From Dyadobacter jiangsuensis (GTDB lineage: Bacteria; Bacteroidota; Bacteroidia; Cytophagales; Spirosomataceae), in the NCBI RefSeq assembly GCF_003014695.1, contig NZ_PYAS01000004.1:124001-188000 (forward strand): DNA of 64,000 nt, written 5' to 3'. Numbering within the stretch: the stretch's first letter is position 1; every line of letters begins with the position of its first letter. Below the pieces are notes generated by a model. It did not search any database and had not been told where the DNA came from. It was given only the letters and a program-made list of their open reading frames with translations. The position numbers and the translations under genes are program-made. Below are positions 43,099 through 50,900 of the stretch, one piece after another.

Positions 43099-44313
43099 AT
43101 GAAACTGAAAGGACATCAGATCATAATTTTTGGCTTACCCCGATTTGACTCACCTATTGAATCCACCAATTACACGACGGCGAAGCTGCTCGCGCGGGAA
43201 AATCAGGTGTATTATATCGAGAATCCATTTACGCTGAGGGACTTTTTCAGGCTGCGTAAAACGCCCGAATACCAGCTCAGGAAGGAGCATTTCTCGCTCA
43301 CCGGGCATTCGCTGATCGAGACTGATATTCCCAATCTGAAAGTGATCATTCCCCCGATATTGTTGTCGGTGAACTTCCTTCCGGAAAATGGCTTGTTTCG
43401 TGCCGCATTGAAATTCAACGAATTCCTGATCCGCCGCAAGCTGAAAAGCATTCTCAAAGCGTACAAGATCAGGGATTATATTTTTATCAACTCATTCAAC
43501 TTTCACTATCCTACGCTCACCGACGGCCTTACACCGAGGCTGAAAGTATATCACTGCCTCGATCCGATGGTGCTGCCGTTCAACCGCCGTCACGGCGTGG
43601 TTTCCGAGGACATTCTGGTGAAGCAGAGCGATGTGGTGATTTGCAGCAGCAAGCAGTTGTATGAGGAAAAGAAAAAACAGAACCCGTACAGCTACTTTGT
43701 GGCCAATGCCGCGGACCTGGGCCATAGCAGCAAGGCATTGAACCCGGATTTGCCCGTCTATCCGGCCATTGCTGCATTGAAAAAACCGGTAATCGGTTAC
43801 CTCGGCGCAATCGAGCGCCGGATGGATTATGATTTGCTGCAAAAAGTCATTTTGGCTAACCCCGATAAAAGCTTCGTATTCGTTGGCCCGGTTTCCAGGG
43901 AATTCGTGCCGGATTGGTTCTTTACGGCCGAAAACGTGCATTTTCCCGGATCGATCGATTACGACAATATGCCGGCCGTGATTAAGGGCTTCGATGTAGC
44001 ACTGATTCCGTTCAAAAAGGACGAGGTCAGCAGCAGCATCTTCCCGTTGAAGCTTTTCGAATACATGGGCGCAGGCAAGCCTGTGGTGGCCATCGACTTC
44101 AATCCGGATTTAAAAGAGTTTACCAAAGGCGCGGTAACATTTTGTGACAATGCCGAAGGCTTCTCGAATGCGATTAATACTGCATTACAAACCGACAATG
44201 CGGACCAACGCAAAACGCGCGTGACAATCGCTGCTGAAAATACCTGGGAAAACCGCGTCGACGCCATTGCGGATATCATTCACTACCATCTTGTGCAGGT
44301 GATTCAGCCTTGA
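43099..44313 (+). CDS. Glycosyltransferase, GT4-like (TuaH-type)
   Basis: 404 residues from ATG; a TTG two codons upstream is possible. GT-B form: N-terminal HQIIIFGLPRFDSPIESTNY and LKVYHCLDPMVLPFNRRHGV, C-terminal KPVIGYLGAIERRMDYDLLQ, SFVFVGPVSREFVP, GFDVALIPFKKDEVSSSIFP and KLFEYMGAGKPVVAID, the last carrying the conserved glutamate. It shares its layout with the protein at 32153-33325. Last gene of this plus-strand run; an inverted repeat follows. Confidence 0.87.
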   Translation: MKLKGHQIIIFGLPRFDSPIESTNYTTAKLLARENQVYYIENPFTLRDFFRLRKTPEYQLRKEHFSLTGHSLIETDIPNLKVIIPPILLSVNFLPENGLFRAALKFNEFLIRRKLKSILKAYKIRDYIFINSFNFHYPTLTDGLTPRLKVYHCLDPMVLPFNRRHGVVSEDILVKQSDVVICSSKQLYEEKKKQNPYSYFVANAADLGHSSKALNPDLPVYPAIAALKKPVIGYLGAIERRMDYDLLQKVILANPDKSFVFVGPVSREFVPDWFFTAENVHFPGSIDYDNMPAVIKGFDVALIPFKKDEVSSSIFPLKLFEYMGAGKPVVAIDFNPDLKEFTKGAVTFCDNAEGFSNAINTALQTDNADQRKTRVTIAAENTWENRVDAIADIIHYHLVQVIQP

Positions 44314-44314
44314 A

Positions 44315-44424
44315 TGACTGCTGACGGCCGACCACCGACGGCCGACTGCATTAAAGCATAAACCCGCAATGATCCATGGTCTATTGTCGGCGGTCGGCGG
44401 TCAGTGGTCGGCGGTCAGCCGTCG
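44315..44424. repeat. GGTCGGC-rich inverted repeat between convergent genes
   Basis: The left arm (44315-44350) has GACGGCCGACCACCGACGGC-type units; the right arm (44385-44424) is an imperfect complement with GGTCGGCGGTCAGTGGTCGG. Within each arm the unit (C/A)CCGAC recurs. It probably works as a bidirectional terminator hairpin. The right arm runs into the acyltransferase coding region. Confidence 0.7.
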
Positions 44425-45499
44425 ATTTATACTGAAACCGCATTTCAATGTGCTTGTAAGTCCACGCAGAGACGAAGTATATCAACACGAAGTTGAAAAT
44501 GAACAGGTAGGAATACGCTTCCGGCGGGAATTTAAGTATCCGGATGAATAATACGTTGAACAGGCTGATCAGCAATGCGTGCGTCATGTAGATCGAGTAG
44601 GAGTATTGCCCGAGCTTGTGCAGCAGCTTCACACTTTTGAATGCTTTTGAAATAATACCTTTTTCAAAGGCGAATGTGTAAATGCAGATGAAGAACAGTA
44701 TCTCAAAAACGGCTCCCCAGGGTTTCATCACCTCTCCGTTGTAAATGCTAAGGCCGATCAGAATTAGCGAGACTATCTCTACGACTGAAAACAACGCGGG
44801 CGACCACTCGCGTACCTGTGTATGTGTCTTGCTGAAAAGATTGAAGCAAAGCACGCCGGTGAAAAATCCGAGAATACCCCTTAAAAAGCCGTAATCGAAG
44901 CTGTAATTGATCTGAAAACTATTGGACACCGACCAGAGCGCGGTGAGCGATATGACGATCATCAGGCCGTACCAGGCGTTGCGGCTCCGCAGCTGGCCGC
45001 TGCGGTGAATGTAAACAACCAGGCTTCCGAAAACCAGGTAAGCCATCATTTCTGCGCTGATCGACCAGCTGGGGATATTCCAGCTGACGTCCTTCACGCC
45101 AGGCACCGGGGTGGAGTTGACCAGGAAAAGCGACGTGAAAAAGGTGTAGACATTGTTCGCAGGGTTCACCAGGTTGTTGACCTTAATGTACGGGCTGAGC
45201 ATGTTTTTGGCCACCTCCATGCCCACAAATGCCAGTAGCATCACCAAATGCAGCGGATAAATACGGTAAACACGTTTTTTGAGAAACAGCCTGAATTGGC
45301 CCCAATCGGCCAGCGACTGGTAGCTGTAAGCGATCACGAACCCGCTGAGTACAAAGAAAAAATCCACGAACATGTCCGAATTCTCGACGAAGCGATTATT
45401 CAGAATGGGCGTATTGGCAAATGGCCCGAGGTGGAACAGGAATACGAGTGAAGCAAACAGGCCCCGAAAAATGTCCAGAACTTCGAAGCGGTGTTTCAT
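44381..45499 (-). CDS. Acyltransferase family 3 membrane protein
   Basis: 372 residues with about ten hydrophobic helices and the family opening RFEVLDIFRGLFASLVFLFH, including the catalytic-type histidine (FHLGPF). SWSISAEMMAYLVFGSLV and YSYSIYMTHALLISLFNVLF are further family segments. Such proteins O-acetylate or succinylate sugars of surface polymers. The last dozen residues (STADRRPLTADRRQ) are encoded by the GGTCGGC-type repeat, so the original C-terminus was probably different. It overlaps the GHKL ATPase gene by 4 bases, tying it to the regulatory operon upstream. Confidence 0.88.
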   Translation of the reverse strand: MKHRFEVLDIFRGLFASLVFLFHLGPFANTPILNNRFVENSDMFVDFFFVLSGFVIAYSYQSLADWGQFRLFLKKRVYRIYPLHLVMLLAFVGMEVAKNMLSPYIKVNNLVNPANNVYTFFTSLFLVNSTPVPGVKDVSWNIPSWSISAEMMAYLVFGSLVVYIHRSGQLRSRNAWYGLMIVISLTALWSVSNSFQINYSFDYGFLRGILGFFTGVLCFNLFSKTHTQVREWSPALFSVVEIVSLILIGLSIYNGEVMKPWGAVFEILFFICIYTFAFEKGIISKAFKSVKLLHKLGQYSYSIYMTHALLISLFNVLFIRILKFPPEAYSYLFIFNFVLIYFVSAWTYKHIEMRFQYKSTADRRPLTADRRQ

Positions 45500-46071
45500 G
45501 GGAGTGGTTGGGTAAAATAGAATGTGCTGATAAACCGGTTGAGACCTGTGTCGGGCTCGTGTTCATAGGCGAATTCGTCGGAAGCTTTGGTCATGATGAG
45601 CAACCCGAAATGCTCGCTCGTGTCGGAAAGCAATGCGGGCATTTCCAGTTCCGCGAGCTCTTCGATGAAGAATATCGCCCGGCCCGACTCGTCGGTGCGC
45701 ACACAAAGCGAATCCATGCCGTTGTGATAAATAGGGAAATCCACGGGCCGCACCATTTCTTCGAGCGGCCACATGATCTTTTTCTTATCCTGGCCGGTGA
45801 GCACGAGCGGCTTGCCGTAATCTTCTTTTTCGAGTACCACGGCGTCCATGGTCAGGCCGATTTTGAGCACCGACTCCCGTTCGCCCGAATGCTTCACCGC
45901 ATTGGTGAGCAGCTCCATGATCACCCATTTGATTTTGGCCATGAGGTCGTCATGAAGCGGGGAAGTGCCCGCTTTTTGCCGGATATGGTCCAGGCACAGG
46001 TTCAGCGTGCCCGGAATGCCCTCCCGGCTACTTTTGAAAACGATTGTGATCTGATCCGAATCCTCCCTCAT
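45496..46071 (-). CDS. GHKL ATPase-type regulator (RsbW-like)
   Basis: 191 residues. The N-box IKWVIMELLTNAVKHSGE (E53, N57) marks a GHKL ATP-binding domain of the serine-kinase/anti-sigma type. The lid motifs are weak: EDYGKP in place of DxGxG and EHFGLLIM near the G2 position. In partner switching such a protein binds or phosphorylates a STAS antagonist, here most likely the product of the gene 3 bases upstream. Output partner unknown. Coupled to the acyltransferase gene by a 4-base overlap. Confidence 0.8.
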   Translation of the reverse strand: MREDSDQITIVFKSSREGIPGTLNLCLDHIRQKAGTSPLHDDLMAKIKWVIMELLTNAVKHSGERESVLKIGLTMDAVVLEKEDYGKPLVLTGQDKKKIMWPLEEMVRPVDFPIYHNGMDSLCVRTDESGRAIFFIEELAELEMPALLSDTSEHFGLLIMTKASDEFAYEHEPDTGLNRFISTFYFTQPLP

Positions 46072-46074
46072 AAA

Positions 46075-46413
46075 CTAGCTAAGTGTTCCCAGCGCTTCTT
46101 CATAATCGTTAAATATCCTGAACACTTTATCCATCCGAATGAGCGTGAGCAGGTTCTTAACATCTGGTTTCAGCGAGACCAGGTAAATATCGACGTTACG
46201 CGGCATGGCGTATTTCAATGCCACCACCAGGCTTCCCAGAAATGAGCTATCGATGTAATTCACATTTTCAAAGCTGACAATTACCAGCCGTACACCATTG
46301 CCGATAATCGTGATCATTTCCTCCTTGAATGCTTCGGCATTCGAAAGACTGGCTTCTTCCGGCAAAATCGTGGCCTGTACCACGCGGTTTAATTCCTCAA
46401 CTTTCAGTATCAT
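46075..46413 (-). CDS. STAS-domain anti-sigma-factor-antagonist-like protein
   Basis: 112 residues, a complete STAS domain with VRLVIVSFENVNYIDSSFLG, where S56/S57 after D55 are at the phosphorylation site of SpoIIAA/RsbV. It would switch between a GHKL kinase partner and an effector, with a PP2C phosphatase removing the phosphate. All three players are adjacent here, so it is the central switch of the module. Six bases separate it from the phosphatase gene. Confidence 0.88.
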   Translation of the reverse strand: MILKVEELNRVVQATILPEEASLSNAEAFKEEMITIIGNGVRLVIVSFENVNYIDSSFLGSLVVALKYAMPRNVDIYLVSLKPDVKNLLTLIRMDKVFRIFNDYEEALGTLS

Positions 46414-46419
46414 AAAGGG

Positions 46420-47577
46420 CTATTGTTTTTCTATAAAAATGATGCTCGCATCATCCATTTGGTTACTATCATCGATCAGGTCGAGCACATGGCTCCTGAT
46501 CAGCCCGAAACTATCGGGCTTGCCCAGGTACGGGGTTATTTTTTCCACAAAAAACGGATAATCGCTTTTCTTCGAGCCGTTGGAGGGGATATCGATCATA
46601 CCGTCGGTGAAAATGGCCAGCTGATCGCCCGGCTTCATGGTCACTATCTGTTTATCGTAAAGGCCGTCTTCCAGCAAACCCAGCAGCAGCCCGGTTGATT
46701 GAATCGTCGAAGTGTTGCCGGTTTCGGGCGAGTAGCTCACAAGCGGCAGATCGCCCGCTCCGGTGTAATGCACCTCGCCCGTGTGGGTGTCGAGCAGGAG
46801 CAGCGAAAGGCTCGACAGGATATTCTGCAAGCTTTCGTCGAGGTAAATCAGCTTGTTGATCTTTTGTACGATGGTTACCAGCTCAAAATCCTGGTCGAGC
46901 ACGCAGAAGCGGATCGCGGCGCGGATGTAGCTCAGAAAGCCGAATGTGAAGAACCACGCTTTCCATTTCTTACCCATGATATCCCCCAGGAATGCGAAGC
47001 AGAAACGGCTGTCGACCTGCACGAAATCGATGAAATCACCACCGGGATAGCCCCGGTAGCCCTTGTGCCAGTAAAAAATACGGTAGCCGTTCACCGCCGG
47101 AGCATGCGTCGGAATAGATTTGACATTGAGCGTTTCAGCAGCCACCTTCAATTCTCTTACCGACCTTACGTGCTCGTTTTCAAGGGTTTTGATGATGTTG
47201 TTGAGCTTGGTGATGATCACCGGGATCGGCGTTTCCTTGTTAATGAAGTCCAATGCCGACATATTCAGGCCTTCGAGCACCAGCTTGTTGTCGGTAAATG
47301 AAGTCAGGAACACAAACGGGATGTCGCTGATATTGGGGTTAAGCAATACGGCCTGCCGGAAATCGAAACCGTTCATTTCGGGCATATCGTAGTCGGACAG
47401 GATCAGGTCCGGCGTTTCGACGAGCAGCATATTCAATGCCTCCGTCGCCGATTCACAGAGCACACAGTTGTATCCCGCTTTCAGAAGGGCATGTTCGATA
47501 ACCTTGCGGAAAAGCAGGTTATCCTCTACGAGCAGGATCTTTTTGACGGTAGTTTGCGGCTCGGCGAAGCTGATCAT
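46420..47577 (-). CDS. Response regulator with PP2C (SpoIIE/RsbU-type) phosphatase output
   Basis: 385 residues. The receiver (about 12-128) has D62 (DLILSDYDMPEMNG) and the lysine of INKETPIPV. The PP2C-type phosphatase (about 160-385) has metal residues in YPGGDFID (D181), FLGDIMGK (D199), DGMID and MDDASIIFI (D375/D376). It probably dephosphorylates the neighbouring STAS protein once its receiver is phosphorylated, linking two-component signals to partner switching. Overlaps the gene upstream by 4 bases. Confidence 0.9.
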   Translation of the reverse strand: MISFAEPQTTVKKILLVEDNLLFRKVIEHALLKAGYNCVLCESATEALNMLLVETPDLILSDYDMPEMNGFDFRQAVLLNPNISDIPFVFLTSFTDNKLVLEGLNMSALDFINKETPIPVIITKLNNIIKTLENEHVRSVRELKVAAETLNVKSIPTHAPAVNGYRIFYWHKGYRGYPGGDFIDFVQVDSRFCFAFLGDIMGKKWKAWFFTFGFLSYIRAAIRFCVLDQDFELVTIVQKINKLIYLDESLQNILSSLSLLLLDTHTGEVHYTGAGDLPLVSYSPETGNTSTIQSTGLLLGLLEDGLYDKQIVTMKPGDQLAIFTDGMIDIPSNGSKKSDYPFFVEKITPYLGKPDSFGLIRSHVLDLIDDSNQMDDASIIFIEKQ

Positions 47578-48113
47578 TTTTTGTTGAAGTTTAATACAAA
47601 CAAAAGGACTCCACCAAAAATAATCAGCAGCGACACAAGGTCCATAATCGTGACGCCGTCATTGATGTTGAAATAGTAAACTGTGAAAAGCTCGAAGCTG
47701 GGCGGCGCGGGCATGATGATCATCGCAAACCCGACGACAATGAGCAGGATTGCGAGAATAAACATTACGCCTTTCTGAACCATCCCGCTCCGCTTGGGCG
47801 TATTAATCCGGCTATCGAACTGGTTTTCGGCCAGGAGCTTTTCAAGGCCCTCGAGAAGCTCTTCGCGCGAGAGATTATTGTCCTGATCGAGCTCCCTGAA
47901 CGGCGCCAGTTTTTTCTGTGTGGCTGCCGAGCGGTGGAATGCATCCGCGATCTCTTTCTGATAATGTTTTGAAAGGTGCGCGTCAATATCGGCCTGCTCA
48001 ATCGCATCGATCAGCTCGGCGACCTTCTTTTCCAGGCGGGCAATTTCCTGTCCCTGAGGACCGGATGGATTTGAGCCGGATTCTTGGTTGTTAAGCTTAC
48101 GGTCGAGTTGCAC
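47574..48113 (-). CDS. Membrane protein with coiled coil and EF-hand-like segment
   Basis: 179 residues. An N-terminal charged coiled coil (about 20-65, QEIARLEKKVAELIDAIEQA) is followed by FRELDQDNNLSREELLEGLE (about 72-91), which reads as an EF-hand with its calcium loop shortened by about two residues, and two membrane helices (about 113-133 and 156-175). It is the first gene of the partner-switching operon and could sense or anchor the module at the membrane (inference). No family recognised. Confidence 0.7.
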   Translation of the reverse strand: MQLDRKLNNQESGSNPSGPQGQEIARLEKKVAELIDAIEQADIDAHLSKHYQKEIADAFHRSAATQKKLAPFRELDQDNNLSREELLEGLEKLLAENQFDSRINTPKRSGMVQKGVMFILAILLIVVGFAMIIMPAPPSFELFTVYYFNINDGVTIMDLVSLLIIFGGVLLFVLNFNKK

Positions 48114-48221
48114 GCTGGGTTGGTTTGTTGGTAAGAAAGGCTGTCAGGGACGCATTCTGGATGTTTTTTGCAAAAAACCGCGATCATTCCCGGATTTTGG
48201 TTAAAGCTATGTTTTTATTGT

Positions 48222-48229
48222 TAAATTTG
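48222..48229 (+). promoter_or_regulatory. Possible -7 promoter element
   Basis: TAAATTTG matches TAnnTTTG 67 bases before the GT2 start; a TTTG at 48196-48199 is 22 bases upstream of it, three more than ideal. A TTTGTAGAACTATT motif on the opposite strand (48231-48244) may serve the divergent regulatory operon. Confidence 0.3.
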
Positions 48230-48296
48230 AAATAGTTCTACAAATCAATAAAAATATTCCTTCGTTTTCAGTAACCCTGACGGCCCAGTTTTACGC

Positions 48297-49214
48297 ATGA
48301 AAAAAGTGTCCATCGTAACGGTGAATTTCAATCAGCCCAAGGTTACCGAAGATTTGTTGAAATCGCTGGCGGAGGTCAATACCTACCCGGATCTGGAAAT
48401 CATCGTGGTCGACAATGGGAGCAAAGCAAACCCTGTGCCTGCATGGCGGGAGCAGTATCCCGGCATCCTGTTCGTGCGTTCGGACATCAATACCGGCTTT
48501 GCAGGGGGGAATAACATCGGCCTGGCGCATGCTACGGGCGATTATCTTTTCCTGATCAACAATGATACCGAGGTTACCGCAGACCTGGTCGGCAAGCTGG
48601 TCGACACCATGGAATCCAATCCGAAAATCGGGATGATTTCACCCAAGATCCATTATTTCGATCAGCCGGGAATGCTGCAATACACCGGCTATACCCCGAT
48701 GAATTACTACACTTGCCGCAACGCTTGTATCGGGCAGTTCGAGCAGGACCGCGGGCAATACGATTTTCTATCCGGCCCGACGGGCTATGCGCACGGAGCC
48801 GCGATGATGATCAGCCGTGAAGCCTGGCAAAAAGTGGGGGGAATGGCCGAGAACTATTTCCTTTATTATGAGGAACTAGACTGGTGCGAACGTATTAAAA
48901 GGGCTGGTTACGAAGTCCATGTGAACCTGGACGCGCTGATTTACCACAAGGAATCGGTATCGGTCGGTAAGCGGACAGCCCTGAAAGAGTTCTTTATGAA
49001 CCGTAACCGCATTTTGTTCATCCGTAAAAACGCGCCGGGTTTCAGATTCTTCGTGTTCTGCTGCTATTTCATGCTGGCGGTAGTTCCGCGGAACATCATT
49101 CAATACATTAAAAATAAAGAATACAGTTTCATACCTGTTTTTTGGAGCGCTATTACCTGGCATTTCAAAAACGATCCCGATAGCAAAAACTTAGGCTTTC
49201 CGTTGACCCGCTGA
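48297..49214 (+). CDS. Glycosyltransferase, GT2 (rhamnosyltransferase-like)
   Basis: 305 residues: VSIVTVNFNQPKVTEDLLKS at the start, EIIVVDNGSKANPVP, NTGFAGGNNIGLAHATGDYL and the metal motif NNDTEVT, then AMMISREAWQKVGGMAENYF and EELDWCERIKRAGYEV. This is the typical pattern of cytoplasmic GT2 enzymes that include rhamnosyltransferases. A hydrophobic segment (about 245-265) may touch the membrane. It is followed by a second GT2 gene after 3 bases. Confidence 0.87.
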   Translation: MKKVSIVTVNFNQPKVTEDLLKSLAEVNTYPDLEIIVVDNGSKANPVPAWREQYPGILFVRSDINTGFAGGNNIGLAHATGDYLFLINNDTEVTADLVGKLVDTMESNPKIGMISPKIHYFDQPGMLQYTGYTPMNYYTCRNACIGQFEQDRGQYDFLSGPTGYAHGAAMMISREAWQKVGGMAENYFLYYEELDWCERIKRAGYEVHVNLDALIYHKESVSVGKRTALKEFFMNRNRILFIRKNAPGFRFFVFCCYFMLAVVPRNIIQYIKNKEYSFIPVFWSAITWHFKNDPDSKNLGFPLTR

Positions 49215-49217
49215 TTT

Positions 49218-50390
49218 ATGAAGATATTTTTCTGGCTCAGTCTGTTTATTGTTTTCTACACATTCCTCGGTTACGGCATTGTGCTGTACATTCTCGTCCT
49301 CATTCGAAGGGCATTTAAAGGGAAGCGGCTGGCTCCCGGGCTGGATCAGGAATTCCCGACACTTACGCTGGTAATCGCAGCTTATAATGAGGAAAGTATT
49401 ATCGAGGAAAAAATCGCGAATACTTTGCAGCTCTCGTACCCGGCGGGTAAGCTGAGCGTCATCTTCGTTACCGACGGCTCCTCCGACCGCACGCCCGAAC
49501 TGGTGGCCAAATATCCGGAGATCAAGCTCATGCATACACCCGTGCGCAGCGGCAAAATCCTGGCTATGCACCGGGCTATGGACGAGGTAAACTCCGAGGT
49601 GGTTGTGTTCACGGATGCCAATACCTTCCTGAACAAGGAAGCATTGCTGCTCATAGCGAGACATTATGCCGATTTAAAAGTAGGCGCGGTTTCCGGCGAG
49701 AAGCGGGTAATGCAGGACGCGTTGTCGGACGCGACAGCGGGTGAGGGCTTCTATTGGAAATATGAGTCGACCCTTAAAAAGTGGGATTCCGAGCTGTATT
49801 CAGTGGTAGGAGCGGCAGGGGAGTTGTTCAGCGTCCGGCGGTCGCTGTACCGCTCGGTGGAACCGGATACGATTGTAGACGATTTTATGATTTCAATGCG
49901 CATTGCTGAGCAGGGATACCGGATCGTTTATGAACCCGAAGCGTATGCCTCCGAGCTTTCGTCCGAAAACATCAAGGAAGAATTGAAGCGAAAAGTGCGG
50001 ATCGCTGCGGGTGGTATGCAATCGATCCTGCGTTTGCAGAGACTGCTGAACCCGTTTCATGATCCCTTACTGACATTCCAATATATCAGCCACCGCGTGC
50101 TGCGCTGGACGGTGACACCCTTCCTGATGATTCTGGCATTGGTGCTCAATATATTAATTGTGATGCAATCCGGAGGCGTGATTTACCAGATTCTGCTAGC
50201 CGGGCAGGTGGTGTTTTACGGGCTCGCGCTGGCTGGTTGGGTGCTCGAAACGCAGAAGATCAAGGTGAAGGCGCTTTTTGTGCCGTATTACTTTTGCATG
50301 ATGAATTACGCCGTAATGGCCGGTATCCGCCGATATTTTAAAGGCTCCCAAAGTGCTGCCTGGGAGAAAGCCAAAAGAAAGAGCGCATAG
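49218..50390 (+). CDS. Membrane glycosyltransferase, GT2 family
   Basis: 390 residues. An N-terminal helix (about 4-28) precedes the GT-A domain with LTLVIAAYNEESIIEEKIAN, FVTDGSSDRTPELVAKYP, the metal motif VVFTDANTFLN and VVGAAGELFSVRRSLYRSVE, then EELKRKVRIAAGG, similar to processive GT2 enzymes. Two or three membrane helices close the protein (about 290-375). Substrate unknown. The stop codon lies in the left arm of a terminator hairpin. Confidence 0.87.
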   Translation: MKIFFWLSLFIVFYTFLGYGIVLYILVLIRRAFKGKRLAPGLDQEFPTLTLVIAAYNEESIIEEKIANTLQLSYPAGKLSVIFVTDGSSDRTPELVAKYPEIKLMHTPVRSGKILAMHRAMDEVNSEVVVFTDANTFLNKEALLLIARHYADLKVGAVSGEKRVMQDALSDATAGEGFYWKYESTLKKWDSELYSVVGAAGELFSVRRSLYRSVEPDTIVDDFMISMRIAEQGYRIVYEPEAYASELSSENIKEELKRKVRIAAGGMQSILRLQRLLNPFHDPLLTFQYISHRVLRWTVTPFLMILALVLNILIVMQSGGVIYQILLAGQVVFYGLALAGWVLETQKIKVKALFVPYYFCMMNYAVMAGIRRYFKGSQSAAWEKAKRKSA

Positions 50391-50408
50391 TCCAGGGACG
50401 ATGCGCTC
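50381..50408. terminator. Hairpin terminator between convergent genes
   Basis: GAGCGCAT (50381-50388) pairs perfectly with ATGCGCTC (50401-50408) around a 12-base loop; the left arm includes the first base of the GT2 stop codon. The T-tract after it is weak. Confidence 0.55.
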
Positions 50409-50427
50409 GATTATACTTTCAATTAAT

Positions 50428-50796
50428 TTACAGTTGTTTCAGCCGTTCGGATTCCGATTCGAGGATAGGGATCAATTCTTCGATTTCCGCTGAAATATTC
50501 CGGTACATTTCCATCAGTTGCTCGGCCGGATCGTCGTTCTTGATGGCTTTTTCGAGCACTTCTACCTTCGGGCGTACGTGCGTGAGGCCGGTCATGGTGA
50601 ACGAAGGTTTTAATCCATGCACGATACTGGCCGATTCTTTAAGGTCGCCCGATTCCAGTGCGCCCTGTAAGGACTGCCAGCGCGGTACGGAGTCGCTCAG
50701 AAATGCATCAAAAATCATGTACAGGATTACAGGATCTTCTCCGTAGGCCTGGTCGATGTAGGCAAGGTCCAGGGCGGGGTTGAGTTGTAAGGCCAT
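50428..50796 (-). CDS. Stand-alone Hpt (histidine phosphotransfer) protein
   Basis: 122 residues, a single helical-bundle domain with the phospho-histidine H60 in SASIVHGLKPSFTMTGL (the usual pattern is HxLKG/PS). It would carry phosphate between a hybrid kinase and receivers. Two lone receivers, a receiver-phosphatase and a hybrid kinase occur elsewhere in this window, which makes a relay plausible but unproven. Convergent with the GT2 gene. Confidence 0.87.
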   Translation of the reverse strand: MALQLNPALDLAYIDQAYGEDPVILYMIFDAFLSDSVPRWQSLQGALESGDLKESASIVHGLKPSFTMTGLTHVRPKVEVLEKAIKNDDPAEQLMEMYRNISAEIEELIPILESESERLKQL

Positions 50797-50900
50797 CGGT
50801 TTGTGTTAAAAGTTTCGCAGAAGCTCAATTAGTGGGATTGGTAAGGTATTATTCGAAGAAATACTTCGACAATATAACCGCTTTCTGCAAAACTATCACA

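Noticed and set aside
45421..46245. Plus-strand open frame of 274 codons
   Set aside because: Antisense to the GHKL ATPase and STAS genes, whose motifs are unmistakable.
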